A stretch of 46,712 bases of DNA from Polaribacter sp. (GCA_018663625.1 JABJPX010000028.1:1-46712), one strand, 5' to 3'. Counted from the stretch's first letter, positions 24,920 to 34,569 are shown. The notes: generated from the sequence alone by a model not told the origin. Program-made: numbers and translations.

Positions 24920-25477
24920 TTATGCTCTTAAAATCTGAACTTCGCTACCTACAACTTTTAAAATTGTTGAAGGTTTTGCATGCACTCGATTTTGATGCAA
25001 ACTTACTATATAATCAACACCTTCCAAAATTGGTTGGCTAATTTCTTGAAATGATTTTGGTGTCGCTTCTCCGCTTACATTTGCAGAGGTTGATATGATT
25101 GGTTTTTGGAATCTTTTAATCAATTTTCTGCAAAATGCATCTTGCACAACTCTTATGGCAATGGTACCATCTGTGGCAAGTGCATTTTTTGCAAATCCTT
25201 TTGGATTTTCATAAATAATCGTCGTTGGTTTCTTTGAGTTTTTAAGAAGTACGATTACACTTTGAGGAACAGTAACATATTTTTTTAACATGGAAATAGA
25301 ACTCACCAAAACAATTAGACTCTTGCTTTCAGATCTTTTTTTAAGTTGAAACACTTTAGCAACTGCCTCAAAACTGAAGGCATCACATCCAACTCCCCAA
25401 ACGGTATCTGTTGGGTACAAAAGGATATTTCCTTCTGTTAGTTGTTGGGACGCTTCTTTTATGGAATCACTCATCAT
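24920..25477 (-). CDS. tsaC: L-threonylcarbamoyladenylate synthase (TsaC/YrdC/Sua5 family)
   Basis: Makes threonylcarbamoyl-AMP, the first step of the t6A37 modification of ANN-decoding tRNAs. The motifs ILLYPTDTVWGVGCDA, KKRSESKSLIVLVSS and ISTSANVSGE are those of the YrdC domain. At 185 residues it is the short TsaC form without the Sua5 C-terminal domain. Two consecutive Met codons begin the frame and either may be used. It lies between the Stealth gene and cca, so two tRNA-maturation enzymes are adjacent. Confidence 0.93.
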   Translation of the reverse strand: MMSDSIKEASQQLTEGNILLYPTDTVWGVGCDAFSFEAVAKVFQLKKRSESKSLIVLVSSISMLKKYVTVPQSVIVLLKNSKKPTTIIYENPKGFAKNALATDGTIAIRVVQDAFCRKLIKRFQKPIISTSANVSGEATPKSFQEISQPILEGVDYIVSLHQNRVHAKPSTILKVVGSEVQILRA

Positions 25478-25480
25478 TGT

Positions 25481-26461
25481 TTAGTTATACTTTTCTTGAA
25501 GCCATTTTTTAATAAAACTCAATTTCTCGGGTGGACACTGATCTAAGCTTTGCAAACACAAAAATAGTTTATTTCCATTTTTATCCGCGTCTCTTAACTT
25601 ATATTTTAACCATAAAAAAGGTTTCTTATAGTTTTGAATGTAAGATAGTTTATAATCATCTGACAAAATAGCCGTGTTCTTTTTTATTTCGATATGATTT
25701 GATAATGATTCTGGTAAAAATTGAGTAGCATGTCTAAATCGATGGCTAATATTATTGATATGATCTTCTTCATGTTTCTTTAAAAAAGTATCAATGGTAG
25801 ATTTTCTGATTGGAAGCGGAACATGATGCGATTTAAAATATTGATGAAATCCTGTTTTTTTTGCGATCAATTGTTGAGCTTTATAGTGCCCTGCTCTTTC
25901 TAGTTTTACTTTATTAAATCGTTGTAAAAAAATGCGTTTTACTTTCTTAAAAAAGACATTTTCATCAAAAGGCTTCCAAACGCCTCGAATAACTGGCTTA
26001 TTATTAATAAAAAAATCTGTCGGAATTACTTTTTTTATTAAAAAAACATCATCGTTAAAAATTACAAAAGATGATGACAAACCAGGTATCCTGTGAATCA
26101 TAGTCGCAATTGACCTTGAATTAAATGTTGGTAAATATTGAGTATAACCTTCAAAAATAACTTTATGATCTACAATAAAAACATTTGGGAATTCTCGTTG
26201 TGCTTTCTCTTGGTCTTTTAAAAAATCTGGAATCTGGTTGTCAGTAACTATAAAAATATTTCTAACAAATTCTGCATATTTTAAAATTGACTTTACACAG
26301 AATTCGATTTCATTTACATGATCATACCGAGTTCTCAAAGATTTGTTATTTACAGAATGAGTATGCTCTAAATAGGTTTCCATTTTTTCCTTATGAAAAG
26401 GATCGTTCCCGTCTACCCACATAATTACAGCATCTATAGCGGGTACTTCATCTTTTTTCAT
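25481..26461 (-). CDS. Stealth-family (CR1-CR4) polysaccharide phosphotransferase
   Basis: A 326-residue protein with the four conserved regions of Stealth proteins: CR1 IDAVIMWVDGNDP (residues 9-21), CR2 from LRTRYDHVNEIEFCVKSI to FIVTDNQIPDFL and on to FVIFNDDVFL, CR3 around SHHVPLPIRKSTID, and CR4 near HRFRHATQFLPE. Known members (bacterial capsule polymerases, human GNPTAB) transfer a sugar-1-phosphate to a glycan, making phosphodiester links. Its ATG directly abuts the stop of the glycosyltransferase gene. Presumably it decorates LPS or capsule with sugar phosphate; the donor and acceptor are unknown. Confidence 0.85.
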   Translation of the reverse strand: MKKDEVPAIDAVIMWVDGNDPFHKEKMETYLEHTHSVNNKSLRTRYDHVNEIEFCVKSILKYAEFVRNIFIVTDNQIPDFLKDQEKAQREFPNVFIVDHKVIFEGYTQYLPTFNSRSIATMIHRIPGLSSSFVIFNDDVFLIKKVIPTDFFINNKPVIRGVWKPFDENVFFKKVKRIFLQRFNKVKLERAGHYKAQQLIAKKTGFHQYFKSHHVPLPIRKSTIDTFLKKHEEDHINNISHRFRHATQFLPESLSNHIEIKKNTAILSDDYKLSYIQNYKKPFLWLKYKLRDADKNGNKLFLCLQSLDQCPPEKLSFIKKWLQEKYN

Positions 26462-27214
26462 TTAGGAAATTTTTTGATTGAATAACCATAGTTTAATATA
26501 TCTTGTCAAAACCCCATATGCATGTGTTTTTGCAATTAAAAAACCTGGGAATCCATCTAAGAAACCTAAGCGAACTATATAATGTACAAAAAAACGCACA
26601 GGAGGTTTAATTAAAATATGGTATAAATTTACCGTTTTGCCTTGCGCTTGCAATTGTCTTGCCCTTAAAGCGGCATAATGATTTAGTTTTTCGATATAGT
26701 GGTTGTAATTCCGGTATGAATAATGGTCAATTTTATGCTTAAAGAAACCTAATTTACCATTGGCTAAAATCGTTTCATGAACAGGATTCCCATTGTATCT
26801 GCAAAATTCTTTTAAAAATAAACGAACTACTTTATCTCTTTGAAAACCACCGTATTTGACAATTTTTCCAGAAAGATAAAAAGATCTTCGCACATAAAAC
26901 CCAACATAATTTCCGGGGTTTTTAACGGCTTCTATCACTTCTTTTTCTACATCAGGAGTTACTCTTTCATCTGCATCCAAAATATAAATCCAATCGTGTT
27001 GAGCCTGATCGATCGCAAAGTTTTTTTGTGACGAAAAATCATCAAACTTTCGCTTGATGATTTTTACATTGTGCTTTTTGGCTAATTCTAGTGTTTTATC
27101 ACTACTAAACGAATCAATTACAATAATTTCATTGGCAAAACCAACTGATTTTATTGCTTCTTCAATATGTATTTCTTCATTTAAAGTAGGAATAATTGCA
27201 GTAATCTTTTTCAT
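26462..27214 (-). CDS. Family 2 glycosyltransferase, WaaE/KdtX-like
   Basis: A 250-residue cytoplasmic GT-A enzyme. It opens ITAIIPTLNEEIHIEEAIKSV, then has VIDSFSSDKT and the donor-binding DADERVTPDVEKEV. The NFAIDQAQHDWIYILDADE block and VRRSFYLSGK ... VHETI (gap between) are typical of the WaaE group, which adds glucose to LPS inner-core heptose. The sugar and acceptor here are not proven. The C-terminal part contains amphipathic helices. Lies 10 bases after dapD and directly before the Stealth gene. Confidence 0.86.
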   Translation of the reverse strand: MKKITAIIPTLNEEIHIEEAIKSVGFANEIIVIDSFSSDKTLELAKKHNVKIIKRKFDDFSSQKNFAIDQAQHDWIYILDADERVTPDVEKEVIEAVKNPGNYVGFYVRRSFYLSGKIVKYGGFQRDKVVRLFLKEFCRYNGNPVHETILANGKLGFFKHKIDHYSYRNYNHYIEKLNHYAALRARQLQAQGKTVNLYHILIKPPVRFFVHYIVRLGFLDGFPGFLIAKTHAYGVLTRYIKLWLFNQKIS

Positions 27215-27224
27215 TTATTTTTTT

Positions 27225-28040
27225 TTAAACAGCTACATCATATTCTCTCAACGCATCATTTAGGGATGTTTTTTTATTTGTACTTTCTTTTCTTTTTCCA
27301 ATAATTAATGCACAAGGAACATTGTATTCTCCCGCTGCAAACTTTTTCACATAACTTCCAGGAATTACTACAGATCTTGCAGGTACGATTCCTTTCATTT
27401 CTATTGGTGTATCTCCTGTTACATCAATAATTTTAGTACTCATTGTCAACACTACATTAGCACCTAAAACAGCTTCTTTCTCTACACGCACACCCTCTAC
27501 AACGATGCATCGAGATCCGATGAAAGCACCTTCTTCTATGATGACTGGAGCGGCTTGCAAAGGTTCTAAAACACCTCCAATACCAACACCTCCAGACAAA
27601 TGAACGTTTTTACCTATTTGAGCACACGATCCAACGGTTGCCCAGGTATCTACCATCGTCCCTTCATCTACATAGGCTCCTATATTAACGTAACTTGGCA
27701 TTAATATTGTGCCCGGTGCAATAAAAGATCCATGACGAGCGACCGCATTGGGTACAACTCGGATTCCTCTTTCTGCAAAATTCCTTTTTAATGGTATTTT
27801 ATCGTGATATTCAAAGATCCCTGCTTCTAAAGTTTCCATTTTTTGAATTGGAAAATATAAAACAACTGCTTTTTTTACCCATTCATTCACTTGCCAACCA
27901 GAAGCTGTTGGCTCTGCAACTCTAAGAGCGCCTTTATCTAATAAATCAACAACTTTTCGGATCGTTTGAATTGTCTTTTCTTCTTTCAATAAATCACGGT
28001 TATCCCATGCTGTTTCTATAATTTCTCTAATTTCTTTCAT
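27225..28040 (-). CDS. dapD: 2,3,4,5-tetrahydropyridine-2,6-dicarboxylate N-succinyltransferase
   Basis: Succinylates tetrahydrodipicolinate in the lysine and meso-diaminopimelate pathway, which feeds peptidoglycan. The N-terminal helical part (about residues 1-100) is followed by a left-handed beta-helix of hexapeptide repeats containing APGTILMPSYVNIGAYVDEG and GGVGIGGVLEPLQAAPVIIE. The 271-residue length matches E. coli DapD (274). It leads a minus-strand unit with the glycosyltransferase, Stealth, tsaC and cca genes and has a clear promoter. Confidence 0.96.
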   Translation of the reverse strand: MKEIREIIETAWDNRDLLKEEKTIQTIRKVVDLLDKGALRVAEPTASGWQVNEWVKKAVVLYFPIQKMETLEAGIFEYHDKIPLKRNFAERGIRVVPNAVARHGSFIAPGTILMPSYVNIGAYVDEGTMVDTWATVGSCAQIGKNVHLSGGVGIGGVLEPLQAAPVIIEEGAFIGSRCIVVEGVRVEKEAVLGANVVLTMSTKIIDVTGDTPIEMKGIVPARSVVIPGSYVKKFAAGEYNVPCALIIGKRKESTNKKTSLNDALREYDVAV

Positions 28041-28059
28041 CTGAATTATTTCGTTTCTA

Positions 28060-28087
28060 CAAATATAAAACTAACGTTAAATACCAA
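28060..28087 (-). promoter_or_regulatory. Promoter of the dapD unit
   Basis: Minus-strand TTG (complement of 28085-28087), 17-base gap, then TATATTTG (complement of 28060-28067). Both boxes fit the Bacteroidota housekeeping promoter. The leader is about 15 bases. Confidence 0.75.
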
Positions 28088-28135
28088 GACAAATATACAT
28101 ATTTTAAACATATTACTGATCCTTGTTTAATTTCG

Positions 28136-28143
28136 TATTTTTG
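28136..28143 (+). promoter_or_regulatory. -7 element (TATTTTTG) of ruvX
   Basis: The box ends 16 bases before the TTG start of ruvX, implying a leader of about 10 bases. No TTG is seen at -33. Its closeness supports the TTG start. Confidence 0.5.
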
Positions 28144-28159
28144 CATAAAATATTTAAAT

Positions 28160-28570
28160 TTGGGAAGAATTCTAGCCATTGACTTTGGAAAAAAACGAAC
28201 AGGTATTGCGGTTACAGATGAAATGAAAATTATTGCTTCTGGATTGACAACGGTAGATACTAAAGAGCTATTAGGCTTTTTGAAAACCTATATTTCAAAA
28301 GAAAAAGTAGATTTGTTTTTGGTTGGAAAACCAAAACAAATGGACAATACGGATAGTGAAAGTGAAACATTAATTGCTCCTTTTTTAAAGAAATTAGAAC
28401 AACAAATTTCAAAAATTCCAATACACCGTGTTGATGAGCGTTTTACCTCTAAAATGGCTTTTCAAACAATGATTGATAGTGGTCTAAACAAAAATCAACG
28501 AAAGAACAAAGCCCTGGTCGATGAAATTAGTGCCACAATAATTTTACAATCTTACTTATACAATCAATAA
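28160..28570 (+). CDS. ruvX: Putative pre-16S rRNA nuclease / Holliday junction resolvase-like (YqgF/RuvX)
   Basis: A 136-residue RNase H-fold protein. The active-site strand ILAIDFGKKRTGIAV carries the first Asp; VDERFTSKMA supplies the conserved Glu and the C-terminal KALVDEISATIIL the last Asp. Family work in E. coli points to processing of the 16S rRNA 5' end. The start is TTG (TTGGGAAGAATT): no ATG exists before the catalytic motif. It is divergent from dapD; def follows after about 100 bases. Confidence 0.92.
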   Translation: MGRILAIDFGKKRTGIAVTDEMKIIASGLTTVDTKELLGFLKTYISKEKVDLFLVGKPKQMDNTDSESETLIAPFLKKLEQQISKIPIHRVDERFTSKMAFQTMIDSGLNKNQRKNKALVDEISATIILQSYLYNQ

Positions 28571-28617
28571 AAAAGGAAAACAAAATCACTTTTAACGAAT
28601 AAATTCATAATCTAAAA

Positions 28618-28649
28618 TTGGCGAATCGTAATTGTAAATCGTACTTTTG
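28618..28649 (+). promoter_or_regulatory. Promoter of def
   Basis: TTG (28618-28620), 21-base gap, TACTTTTG (28642-28649). It fits the Bacteroidota promoter and gives a leader of about 15 bases, so def is transcribed independently of ruvX. Confidence 0.7.
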
Positions 28650-28668
28650 AAGCCTTAAAAAGAAATAA

Positions 28669-29259
28669 ATGATATTACCCATTGTTGCATACGGAGATCC
28701 TGTTTTAAGAAAGGTAGGAATTTCCATTGACGCGGATTACCCGGAGTTAGAAAAGTTAATCTCTAACATGAAAGAAACCATGTACAACGCTTCTGGTGTT
28801 GGTTTGGCTGCTCCACAAATAGGAAAAGCTATTCGTGTCTTTTTAATTGATGCTTCCCCCTTTGCCGATGATGAAGATTTGTCTGAAAAAGAACGCATTA
28901 TTTTAAAGAATTTTAACCGCGTTTTTATAAATCCTCAAATCATAAAGGAAGAAGGCAAAGAATGGGTTTTTAACGAAGGTTGTTTAAGCATTCCTGATGT
29001 TCGAGAAGATGTCTTACGTAAAGAAAAAATAACCATTGAATATCAGGATGAAAACTTTAAAAAACACACAGAAGTTTTAGAAGGTTTAGCGGCGAGAGTA
29101 TTTCAGCATGAATATGATCATATTGAAGGGGTTTTGTTTACGGATAAACTCTCTTCATTGAAGAAAAGAATTATTAAAAAGAAATTAGAAAATATTTCAA
29201 AAGGAAAGATTAAAGCAGACTACAGAATGCGTTTCCCAAATTTTAAAAAAGGTAAATAA
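28669..29259 (+). CDS. def: Peptide deformylase
   Basis: Fe/Zn hydrolase that removes the N-formyl group of nascent proteins. All three motifs are present: GVGLAAPQIG (about residues 43-52), EGCLSIP with the metal-binding Cys, and QHEYDHIEG with the two His ligands and catalytic Glu. The 196-residue length is usual for Bacteroidota, with a flavobacterial insert around residues 65-75 (FADDEDLSEKE). The DUF5606 gene follows by 29 bases. Confidence 0.96.
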   Translation: MILPIVAYGDPVLRKVGISIDADYPELEKLISNMKETMYNASGVGLAAPQIGKAIRVFLIDASPFADDEDLSEKERIILKNFNRVFINPQIIKEEGKEWVFNEGCLSIPDVREDVLRKEKITIEYQDENFKKHTEVLEGLAARVFQHEYDHIEGVLFTDKLSSLKKRIIKKKLENISKGKIKADYRMRFPNFKKGK

Positions 29260-29288
29260 TCTTTTAATTAAGATAAAAAAAAATACAA

Positions 29289-29711
29289 ATGGAATTTAAT
29301 AAAATTATTGCAGTTACAGGAAAACCAGGATTATTTGAAGTAGTTTCACAAACAAAAACAGGTGTTATCGTCGCCTCTTTAAACGATAAAAAAAGATTCC
29401 CAATTACTTCAACACAGAATATTAGCATGTTAGAAAACATTGCCATATACACCTATGAAGAAGAAGTTTTATTGCTAAATATTTTTAAAAAAATATTTGA
29501 TAAAGAAGCCGGAAAAGAAAGTATTTCTCACAAAGAGAGTGGAAATAAACTGAAGAGTTATTTTTCTGAAATATTACCAGAATATGATGAGGAAAGAGTG
29601 TATGCTTCAAATATAAAGAAGATCATACAATGGTATAATATTTTAGTGAATGCCGGTTTAGACTTCTCTAAAATTGAAGCTACTTCTACAGAAAATACAG
29701 AAAAAGTATAA
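29289..29711 (+). CDS. DUF5606-family protein
   Basis: A 140-residue soluble protein. The N-terminal part (EFNKIIAVTGKPGLFEVVSQTKTG) forms an SH3-like barrel region with KRFPITSTQNISML, and the C-terminal part is helical and charged (KLKSYFSEILPEYDEERVYASNIKKIIQWYN, quoted region about residues 88-118). This resembles the Bacteroidota family DUF5606, always near def and mazG in my recollection. The function is unknown. It is probably co-transcribed with def. Confidence 0.82.
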   Translation: MEFNKIIAVTGKPGLFEVVSQTKTGVIVASLNDKKRFPITSTQNISMLENIAIYTYEEEVLLLNIFKKIFDKEAGKESISHKESGNKLKSYFSEILPEYDEERVYASNIKKIIQWYNILVNAGLDFSKIEATSTENTEKV

Positions 29712-29833
29712 TTTCCGTTTTTCGTAATATCGTGTATAACAAGATTCTAAAGCATTCATTCTATTGCCTTGATGCACGCTACAGGTTCTTCCGTTAGCGC
29801 ATTCTATTACTGAAACGTTGAAACTCAATAACA

Positions 29834-30613
29834 ATGAATTCTAGAAAAGAACAATTAGCTGCTTTTAATCGATTGTTAGATATTATGGATGAGCTTCGCG
29901 AGAAGTGTCCCTGGGATAAAAAGCAAACTTTGGAAAGTCTTCGTCATCTTACAATCGAAGAAACCTATGAACTTGCTGATGCTATTCTTGACAATGATTT
30001 ACAAGAAATAAAAAAAGAATTAGGAGATGTATTGCTGCATATTGTTTTTTATGCAAAAATAGGAAGTGAAAAAAAAGCATTTGATATTGGCGACGTAGCC
30101 AACTCGATTTCGGACAAACTAATCAGTAGACATCCTCACATCTATGGAGATGTAAAAGTTGAGAACGAAGAAGATGTTAAAAGAAATTGGGAGCAACTAA
30201 AACTCAAAGAAGGCAAAAAATCTGTATTGGAGGGTGTGCCTAAAAGCTTACCTGCAGTCGTAAAAGCATCTCGAATTCAAGAAAAAGTAGCTGGTGTTGG
30301 TTTTGATTGGGAAAAACCCGAGCAAGTTTGGGAAAAGGTACAGGAAGAACTGGAAGAACTAAACGAAGAAATTAAAAAAGGGAATAAAGAAAACACTGAA
30401 AAAGAATTTGGTGACGTGTTATTTTCAATGATTAATTATGCCCGTTTTATCGATGTAAATCCAGAAAATGCATTAGAGAAAACAAACAAAAAATTCATCA
30501 ATCGTTTTCAATTTTTAGAAAAAATTGCCAAAAAAGAAGGAAAAAATATTTCGGAGATGACGTTCGCTGAAATGGATGTGTATTGGGAGAAATCGAAAGA
30601 ATTCTTCAACTAA
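29834..30613 (+). CDS. mazG: Nucleoside triphosphate pyrophosphohydrolase MazG
   Basis: All-alpha NTP pyrophosphatase that cleans non-canonical or excess NTPs. The tandem MazG repeats are visible: CPWDKKQTLESLRHLTIEETYELADAI with the EExxD metal site, and a second copy (EELEELNEEIKKGNKENTEKEFGDVLFS; about residues 172-200). The 259-residue length matches the E. coli enzyme. A 122-base gap with no recognisable promoter precedes it. Confidence 0.93.
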   Translation: MNSRKEQLAAFNRLLDIMDELREKCPWDKKQTLESLRHLTIEETYELADAILDNDLQEIKKELGDVLLHIVFYAKIGSEKKAFDIGDVANSISDKLISRHPHIYGDVKVENEEDVKRNWEQLKLKEGKKSVLEGVPKSLPAVVKASRIQEKVAGVGFDWEKPEQVWEKVQEELEELNEEIKKGNKENTEKEFGDVLFSMINYARFIDVNPENALEKTNKKFINRFQFLEKIAKKEGKNISEMTFAEMDVYWEKSKEFFN

Positions 30614-30673
30614 ACAATTGAGCAAGTTCTTAAAAGTTCAGTTGCTCGCATTCATAATTATTTATTTTTTTAA

Positions 30674-31867
30674 ATGAAAAATTTAACAATTATCGGAGGA
30701 GGTCCTGCTGCTTTAATGCTTGCTGCGCAAATTGACACAAAAAAGTATCGAGTACGCCTTTGTGAAAAGAAAAAAACAGTAGGAAGAAAATTCTTAGTTG
30801 CTGGTGAAGGCGGACTAAATTTAACTTATAATTCGTCAACTGAAGAATTGATAGACCAGTATTCGCCAAAAAGTTTTATGGACCCAATTCTTCGAGATTT
30901 CACCAACGAAGATTTGATAGATTGGTTGCAATGTCATGAGATTCCAACATTTACAGGATCGAGCAATCGAGTATTTCCAGATATGGAAATGAAACCGATT
31001 GAGGTCCTAAAAAAAATTACTGATTTCATCGCGGCGAAAGAAATCAAATTCAACCGAGATACTACCTGGTTAGGATGGGATAAAAAAGGGGATTTAAACT
31101 TTGAGAAAAATATCGATAAAGACGCTGACATTGTTGTTTACGCAATGGGAGGAGCCAGCTGGAAAGTAACCGGTTCTGACGGTCTATGGAGCGAGCCCTT
31201 TAAAAAAAGAGGCATTCAGATCCAACCGTTTAAAGCAGCCAATTGTGCTTTTGAAGTTGATTGGAATCCTCATTTCATAACAACTCACGAAGGAAAACCT
31301 TTAAAAAATATTGCACTTACTTTTAATGATTGTGTTGCTAAAGGTGAATTGGTTATTTCTAAATTTGGACTTGAAGGGAATGCAATTTATGCTTTAAGTC
31401 AAAAGATTCAAAACAAGCTTCTTGTTGAAAAAAATGCGGTCATTTATTTGGATTTAAAACCAACAATGACTGTTTTACAGCTGAAAGAGAAATACAAAAA
31501 ATCTCCACGATCCAAAGTGACTGAGATTTTAAAAAAAGACCTCAACCTCAACCGAATATCCATTGGAATCCTCAAACACTTTACAGATAAAGAAACATTT
31601 TCCGATCCTGAGAAACTTGTTCAAATACTTAAATCTATTCCAATAATGATTAAATCTTCTGGAGAATTGGACAAAGCCATTTCTTCTTTAGGAGGAATTT
31701 CTCTTTCAGAAATAGATGCTAATTTCCAACTTAAAAAATTACCAAATTCCTATGCTATTGGAGAAATGTTAGATTGGTATGCACCCACGGGAGGCTATTT
31801 ACTACAAGGTTGTTTTAGTATGGGGGCTGTTTTAGCCAATCACTTGAATGGATTAAATACTGAATAA
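30674..31867 (+). CDS. BaiN/HI0933-like flavoprotein (TIGR03862 type)
   Basis: A 397-residue NAD(P)/FAD-dependent oxidoreductase-like protein. The Rossmann motif is IIGGGPAALMLA (residues 6-17), then GRKFLVAGEGGLNLTYNSS, an HI0933-family hallmark, and a C-terminal FAD segment YAIGEMLDWYAPTGGYLLQGCFSMG. It best fits the TIGR03862 subgroup of HI0933-like flavoproteins. The substrate is unknown; the BaiN bile-acid role should not be assumed. It is convergent with lon. Confidence 0.85.
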   Translation: MKNLTIIGGGPAALMLAAQIDTKKYRVRLCEKKKTVGRKFLVAGEGGLNLTYNSSTEELIDQYSPKSFMDPILRDFTNEDLIDWLQCHEIPTFTGSSNRVFPDMEMKPIEVLKKITDFIAAKEIKFNRDTTWLGWDKKGDLNFEKNIDKDADIVVYAMGGASWKVTGSDGLWSEPFKKRGIQIQPFKAANCAFEVDWNPHFITTHEGKPLKNIALTFNDCVAKGELVISKFGLEGNAIYALSQKIQNKLLVEKNAVIYLDLKPTMTVLQLKEKYKKSPRSKVTEILKKDLNLNRISIGILKHFTDKETFSDPEKLVQILKSIPIMIKSSGELDKAISSLGGISLSEIDANFQLKKLPNSYAIGEMLDWYAPTGGYLLQGCFSMGAVLANHLNGLNTE

Positions 31868-31919
31868 AAAAACCTCTTTTGTATGATAGAATCAAAATCA
31901 AAAGAGGCTGTTTTTTTTA
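31864..31919. terminator. Bidirectional terminator between the flavoprotein gene and lon
   Basis: The stem CCTCTTTTG (31873-31881) / CAAAAGAGG (31899-31907) with a long loop is flanked by a run of A on the left and a T run on the right, so it can terminate both convergent transcripts. Confidence 0.75.
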
Positions 31920-34376
31920 TGATACTAATTTCTTAGCGTTTTTTACTTTTTGCTTTGTCAATGCAATGTCAATTACTTCTTTCATTTCAGAAACATAATG
32001 AAAAGTAAGACCTTTTAAATAGCTTTCTTTTATTTCTAAAATGTCTTTTCGATTGTCTTCACACAAGACTATTTCTTTAACATTTGCTCTTTTTGCTGCT
32101 AATATTTTTTCTTTAATTCCGCCAACGGGTAACACCTTTCCTCGCAAAGTAATTTCTCCTGTCATGGCTAATTTACTTTTTACTTTACGTTGTGTAAATG
32201 AGGACAACAAAGAGGTTAACATCGTAATCCCCGCACTTGGTCCATCTTTGGGTGTTGCACCTTCAGGTACATGAATGTGTACATTGTATTTTTCTAAAAT
32301 GTCAGATTCTACTCCAAAATCAACAGCATTTGCTTTGATATATTCCATTGCAATGGTTGCCGACTCCTTCATTACCTTTCCTAAATTACCAGTAATAGAA
32401 AGCGCGCCTTTTCCTTTAGAGAGAATCGATTCAATGAATAAAATATCACCTCCAACAGCAGTCCACGCCAATCCTGTAACGACTCCGGCGACTCCGTTGT
32501 TTTCATATTTATCTCTTTCCAGTCTTGGTGGACCTAGGATATCTTCAATCTTATCTGTAGATACTATAATTTCATAAGCCTCTTCTAGCGCAATTGATTT
32601 TGCTGCAAAACGAACCACTTTAGCAATTTGTTTTTCCAATCCTCTCACTCCAGATTCTCGGGTATACCCCACCACTATTTTCTCTATTTGAGCTTTGCCT
32701 AACTTTAAATGTTCTGCTCTTAAACCATGCTCTTTTAATTGTTTTGGCAATAAGTATTTCTTGGCAATTTCAATCTTTTCTTCTATGGTATACCCAGAAA
32801 CGTTTATCAATTCCATTCGATCTCTTAGCGCCCAAGGAACTTCGCCAATATTGTTTGCCGTTGCTATAAAAAGCACTTTCGACAGGTCATAACCAACTTC
32901 TAAATAATTGTCATAAAACGCTGTATTTTGCTCAGGATCTAAAACTTCTAACATGGCAGAAGAAGGATCACCTTGATGCCCTTTTGCTAATTTATCAATT
33001 TCATCTAATACAAAAACAGGGTTCGATGTTCCTGCTTTTTTTAAATTCTGAATCAACCTACCTGGCATGGCACCAATATATGTTTTTCTGTGTCCACGAA
33101 TTTCAGATTCGTCTCGCAAACCACCCAAAGACATTCTTACATACTTTCTCCCCAAAGCTTCTGCAACAGACTTTCCTAGAGAAGTTTTACCAACCCCTGG
33201 AGGTCCATACAAACAAATAATTGGTGATTTCATATCGTTCCGCAATTTTAAAACCGCCAAATGTTCGATAATTCTTTCTTTCACTTTTTCCAATCCAAAG
33301 TGATCTCTATCTAATATTTTTACAGCGCGTTTTAAATCGAACTTATCTTCAGAAAACTCTCCCCAAGGTAATTCTAAAAGTAATTCTAAATAATTACGTT
33401 GTACACCATAATCTGCCATTTGCGGATTCATTCTTCGCAAACGCGCCAATTCTTTTTCGAAAGTATTTTTTACTTCTTTTCCCCACTTTTTGGTTTTACC
33501 CTTTAGGCGCATTTCTTCTAATTCCTCATCATTAGAAACCCCTCCCAATTCTTCTTGAATGGTTTTTAATTGCTGATTTAAATAATATTCTCTTTGTTGC
33601 TGATCTAAATCTTCTCTTGTTTTAGATTGAATATCATTTCGCAATTGTAGTTTTTGAAGCTCTTTATTTAAGTTCTTTAAAGCCAATAAAGCCCGTTCTT
33701 TTAGATTGTCTTTTTCTAAAATAACTTGTTTTTGCAATACACTTAAATCCATATTTGATGAAATAAAATTCACCAAAAAAGAATCTGATTTTATGTTTTT
33801 AATTGCAAAAGAAGCTTCCGAAGGCAACATTGGATTTTCTTTTATAACCTCTAAAGCTTGTTCTTGTATATCTTGAATAATTGCTTTAAATTCTTTTTTA
33901 TCTTCAACAATCTTATCATCTGCAGATTCTATAACTGTTGCTTTTAAATAAGGTTTGTCTTGAAGAATTGTATCAATTTTAAATCTTTTCTTTCCTTGTA
34001 TGATTACGGTTGTATTCCCATCAGGCATTTTTAAAACACGTAATATTTGCGCTACGACTCCTGTAGTATGAATATCTTTTAGCCCTGGTTCTTCTACATC
34101 TTCGTCTCTTTGCGCAACAACTCCAATAACTTTATCGCCTTTATTAGCATCTTTAATTAATTGAATCGACTTGTCCCTACCAGCGGTAATTGGAATTACT
34201 ACACCTGGAAATAAGACTGTATTTCTTAAAGGTAAAATAGATAATGTTTCTGGAACACTTTCGTTATTAATGATCTCTTCATCCTCAGGAGTCATTAATG
34301 GAATTAACTCAGAATCTTCGTTTAAAACACTGTGTAAAGACAAACTGTCTAAAGTGGTTATTTTTGGCTTACTCAT
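31917..34376 (-). CDS. lon: ATP-dependent protease Lon (LonA)
   Basis: An 819-residue cytoplasmic AAA+ serine protease of protein quality control. It shows an N-terminal LAN substrate domain ([21 protein letters not shown]), a coiled-coil region, Walker [10 protein letters not shown], Walker [11 protein letters not shown], and a C-terminal protease domain with the Ser-Lys dyad in [11 protein letters not shown] and [13 protein letters not shown]. The ATG at 34376 gives a slightly extended acidic N-terminus (about 40 residues before the LAN domain), usual for Bacteroidota. A small inverted repeat sits just upstream. Confidence 0.96.
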   Translation of the reverse strand: MSKPKITTLDSLSLHSVLNEDSELIPLMTPEDEEIINNESVPETLSILPLRNTVLFPGVVIPITAGRDKSIQLIKDANKGDKVIGVVAQRDEDVEEPGLKDIHTTGVVAQILRVLKMPDGNTTVIIQGKKRFKIDTILQDKPYLKATVIESADDKIVEDKKEFKAIIQDIQEQALEVIKENPMLPSEASFAIKNIKSDSFLVNFISSNMDLSVLQKQVILEKDNLKERALLALKNLNKELQKLQLRNDIQSKTREDLDQQQREYYLNQQLKTIQEELGGVSNDEELEEMRLKGKTKKWGKEVKNTFEKELARLRRMNPQMADYGVQRNYLELLLELPWGEFSEDKFDLKRAVKILDRDHFGLEKVKERIIEHLAVLKLRNDMKSPIICLYGPPGVGKTSLGKSVAEALGRKYVRMSLGGLRDESEIRGHRKTYIGAMPGRLIQNLKKAGTSNPVFVLDEIDKLAKGHQGDPSSAMLEVLDPEQNTAFYDNYLEVGYDLSKVLFIATANNIGEVPWALRDRMELINVSGYTIEEKIEIAKKYLLPKQLKEHGLRAEHLKLGKAQIEKIVVGYTRESGVRGLEKQIAKVVRFAAKSIALEEAYEIIVSTDKIEDILGPPRLERDKYENNGVAGVVTGLAWTAVGGDILFIESILSKGKGALSITGNLGKVMKESATIAMEYIKANAVDFGVESDILEKYNVHIHVPEGATPKDGPSAGITMLTSLLSSFTQRKVKSKLAMTGEITLRGKVLPVGGIKEKILAAKRANVKEIVLCEDNRKDILEIKESYLKGLTFHYVSEMKEVIDIALTKQKVKNAKKLVS

Positions 34377-34388
34377 AGGCTATATATA

Positions 34389-34401
34389 TGTCAAACTGAC
34401 A
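34389..34401 (-). promoter_or_regulatory. Inverted repeat TGTCA-N3-TGACA upstream of lon
   Basis: A perfect 5-bp inverted repeat with a three-base centre (TGTCAAACTGACA) lies 12 bases ahead of the lon start codon. Its position, likely near the transcription start, suits a repressor or sigma-linked operator for a stress gene. No regulator can be named. Confidence 0.4.
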
Positions 34402-34569
34402 TTATTTTTTTTATATTGAAAATTCAATATTTAATTACTTTTATTAACTATATGATAATCATATATTTAAATATCGTTTGTTATTTATCTTCCTAATGTA
34501 ATTCAATTCTTGTGCCAACATGAATTGGTCTAAAAATTACTTTTAAAAAGAGTTTAATGTAAGTCGCTT

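Noticed and set aside
29712..29833. Possible small RNA gene between the DUF5606 and mazG genes
   Set aside because: No stable hairpin with T run and no promoter element was found; the gap is short.
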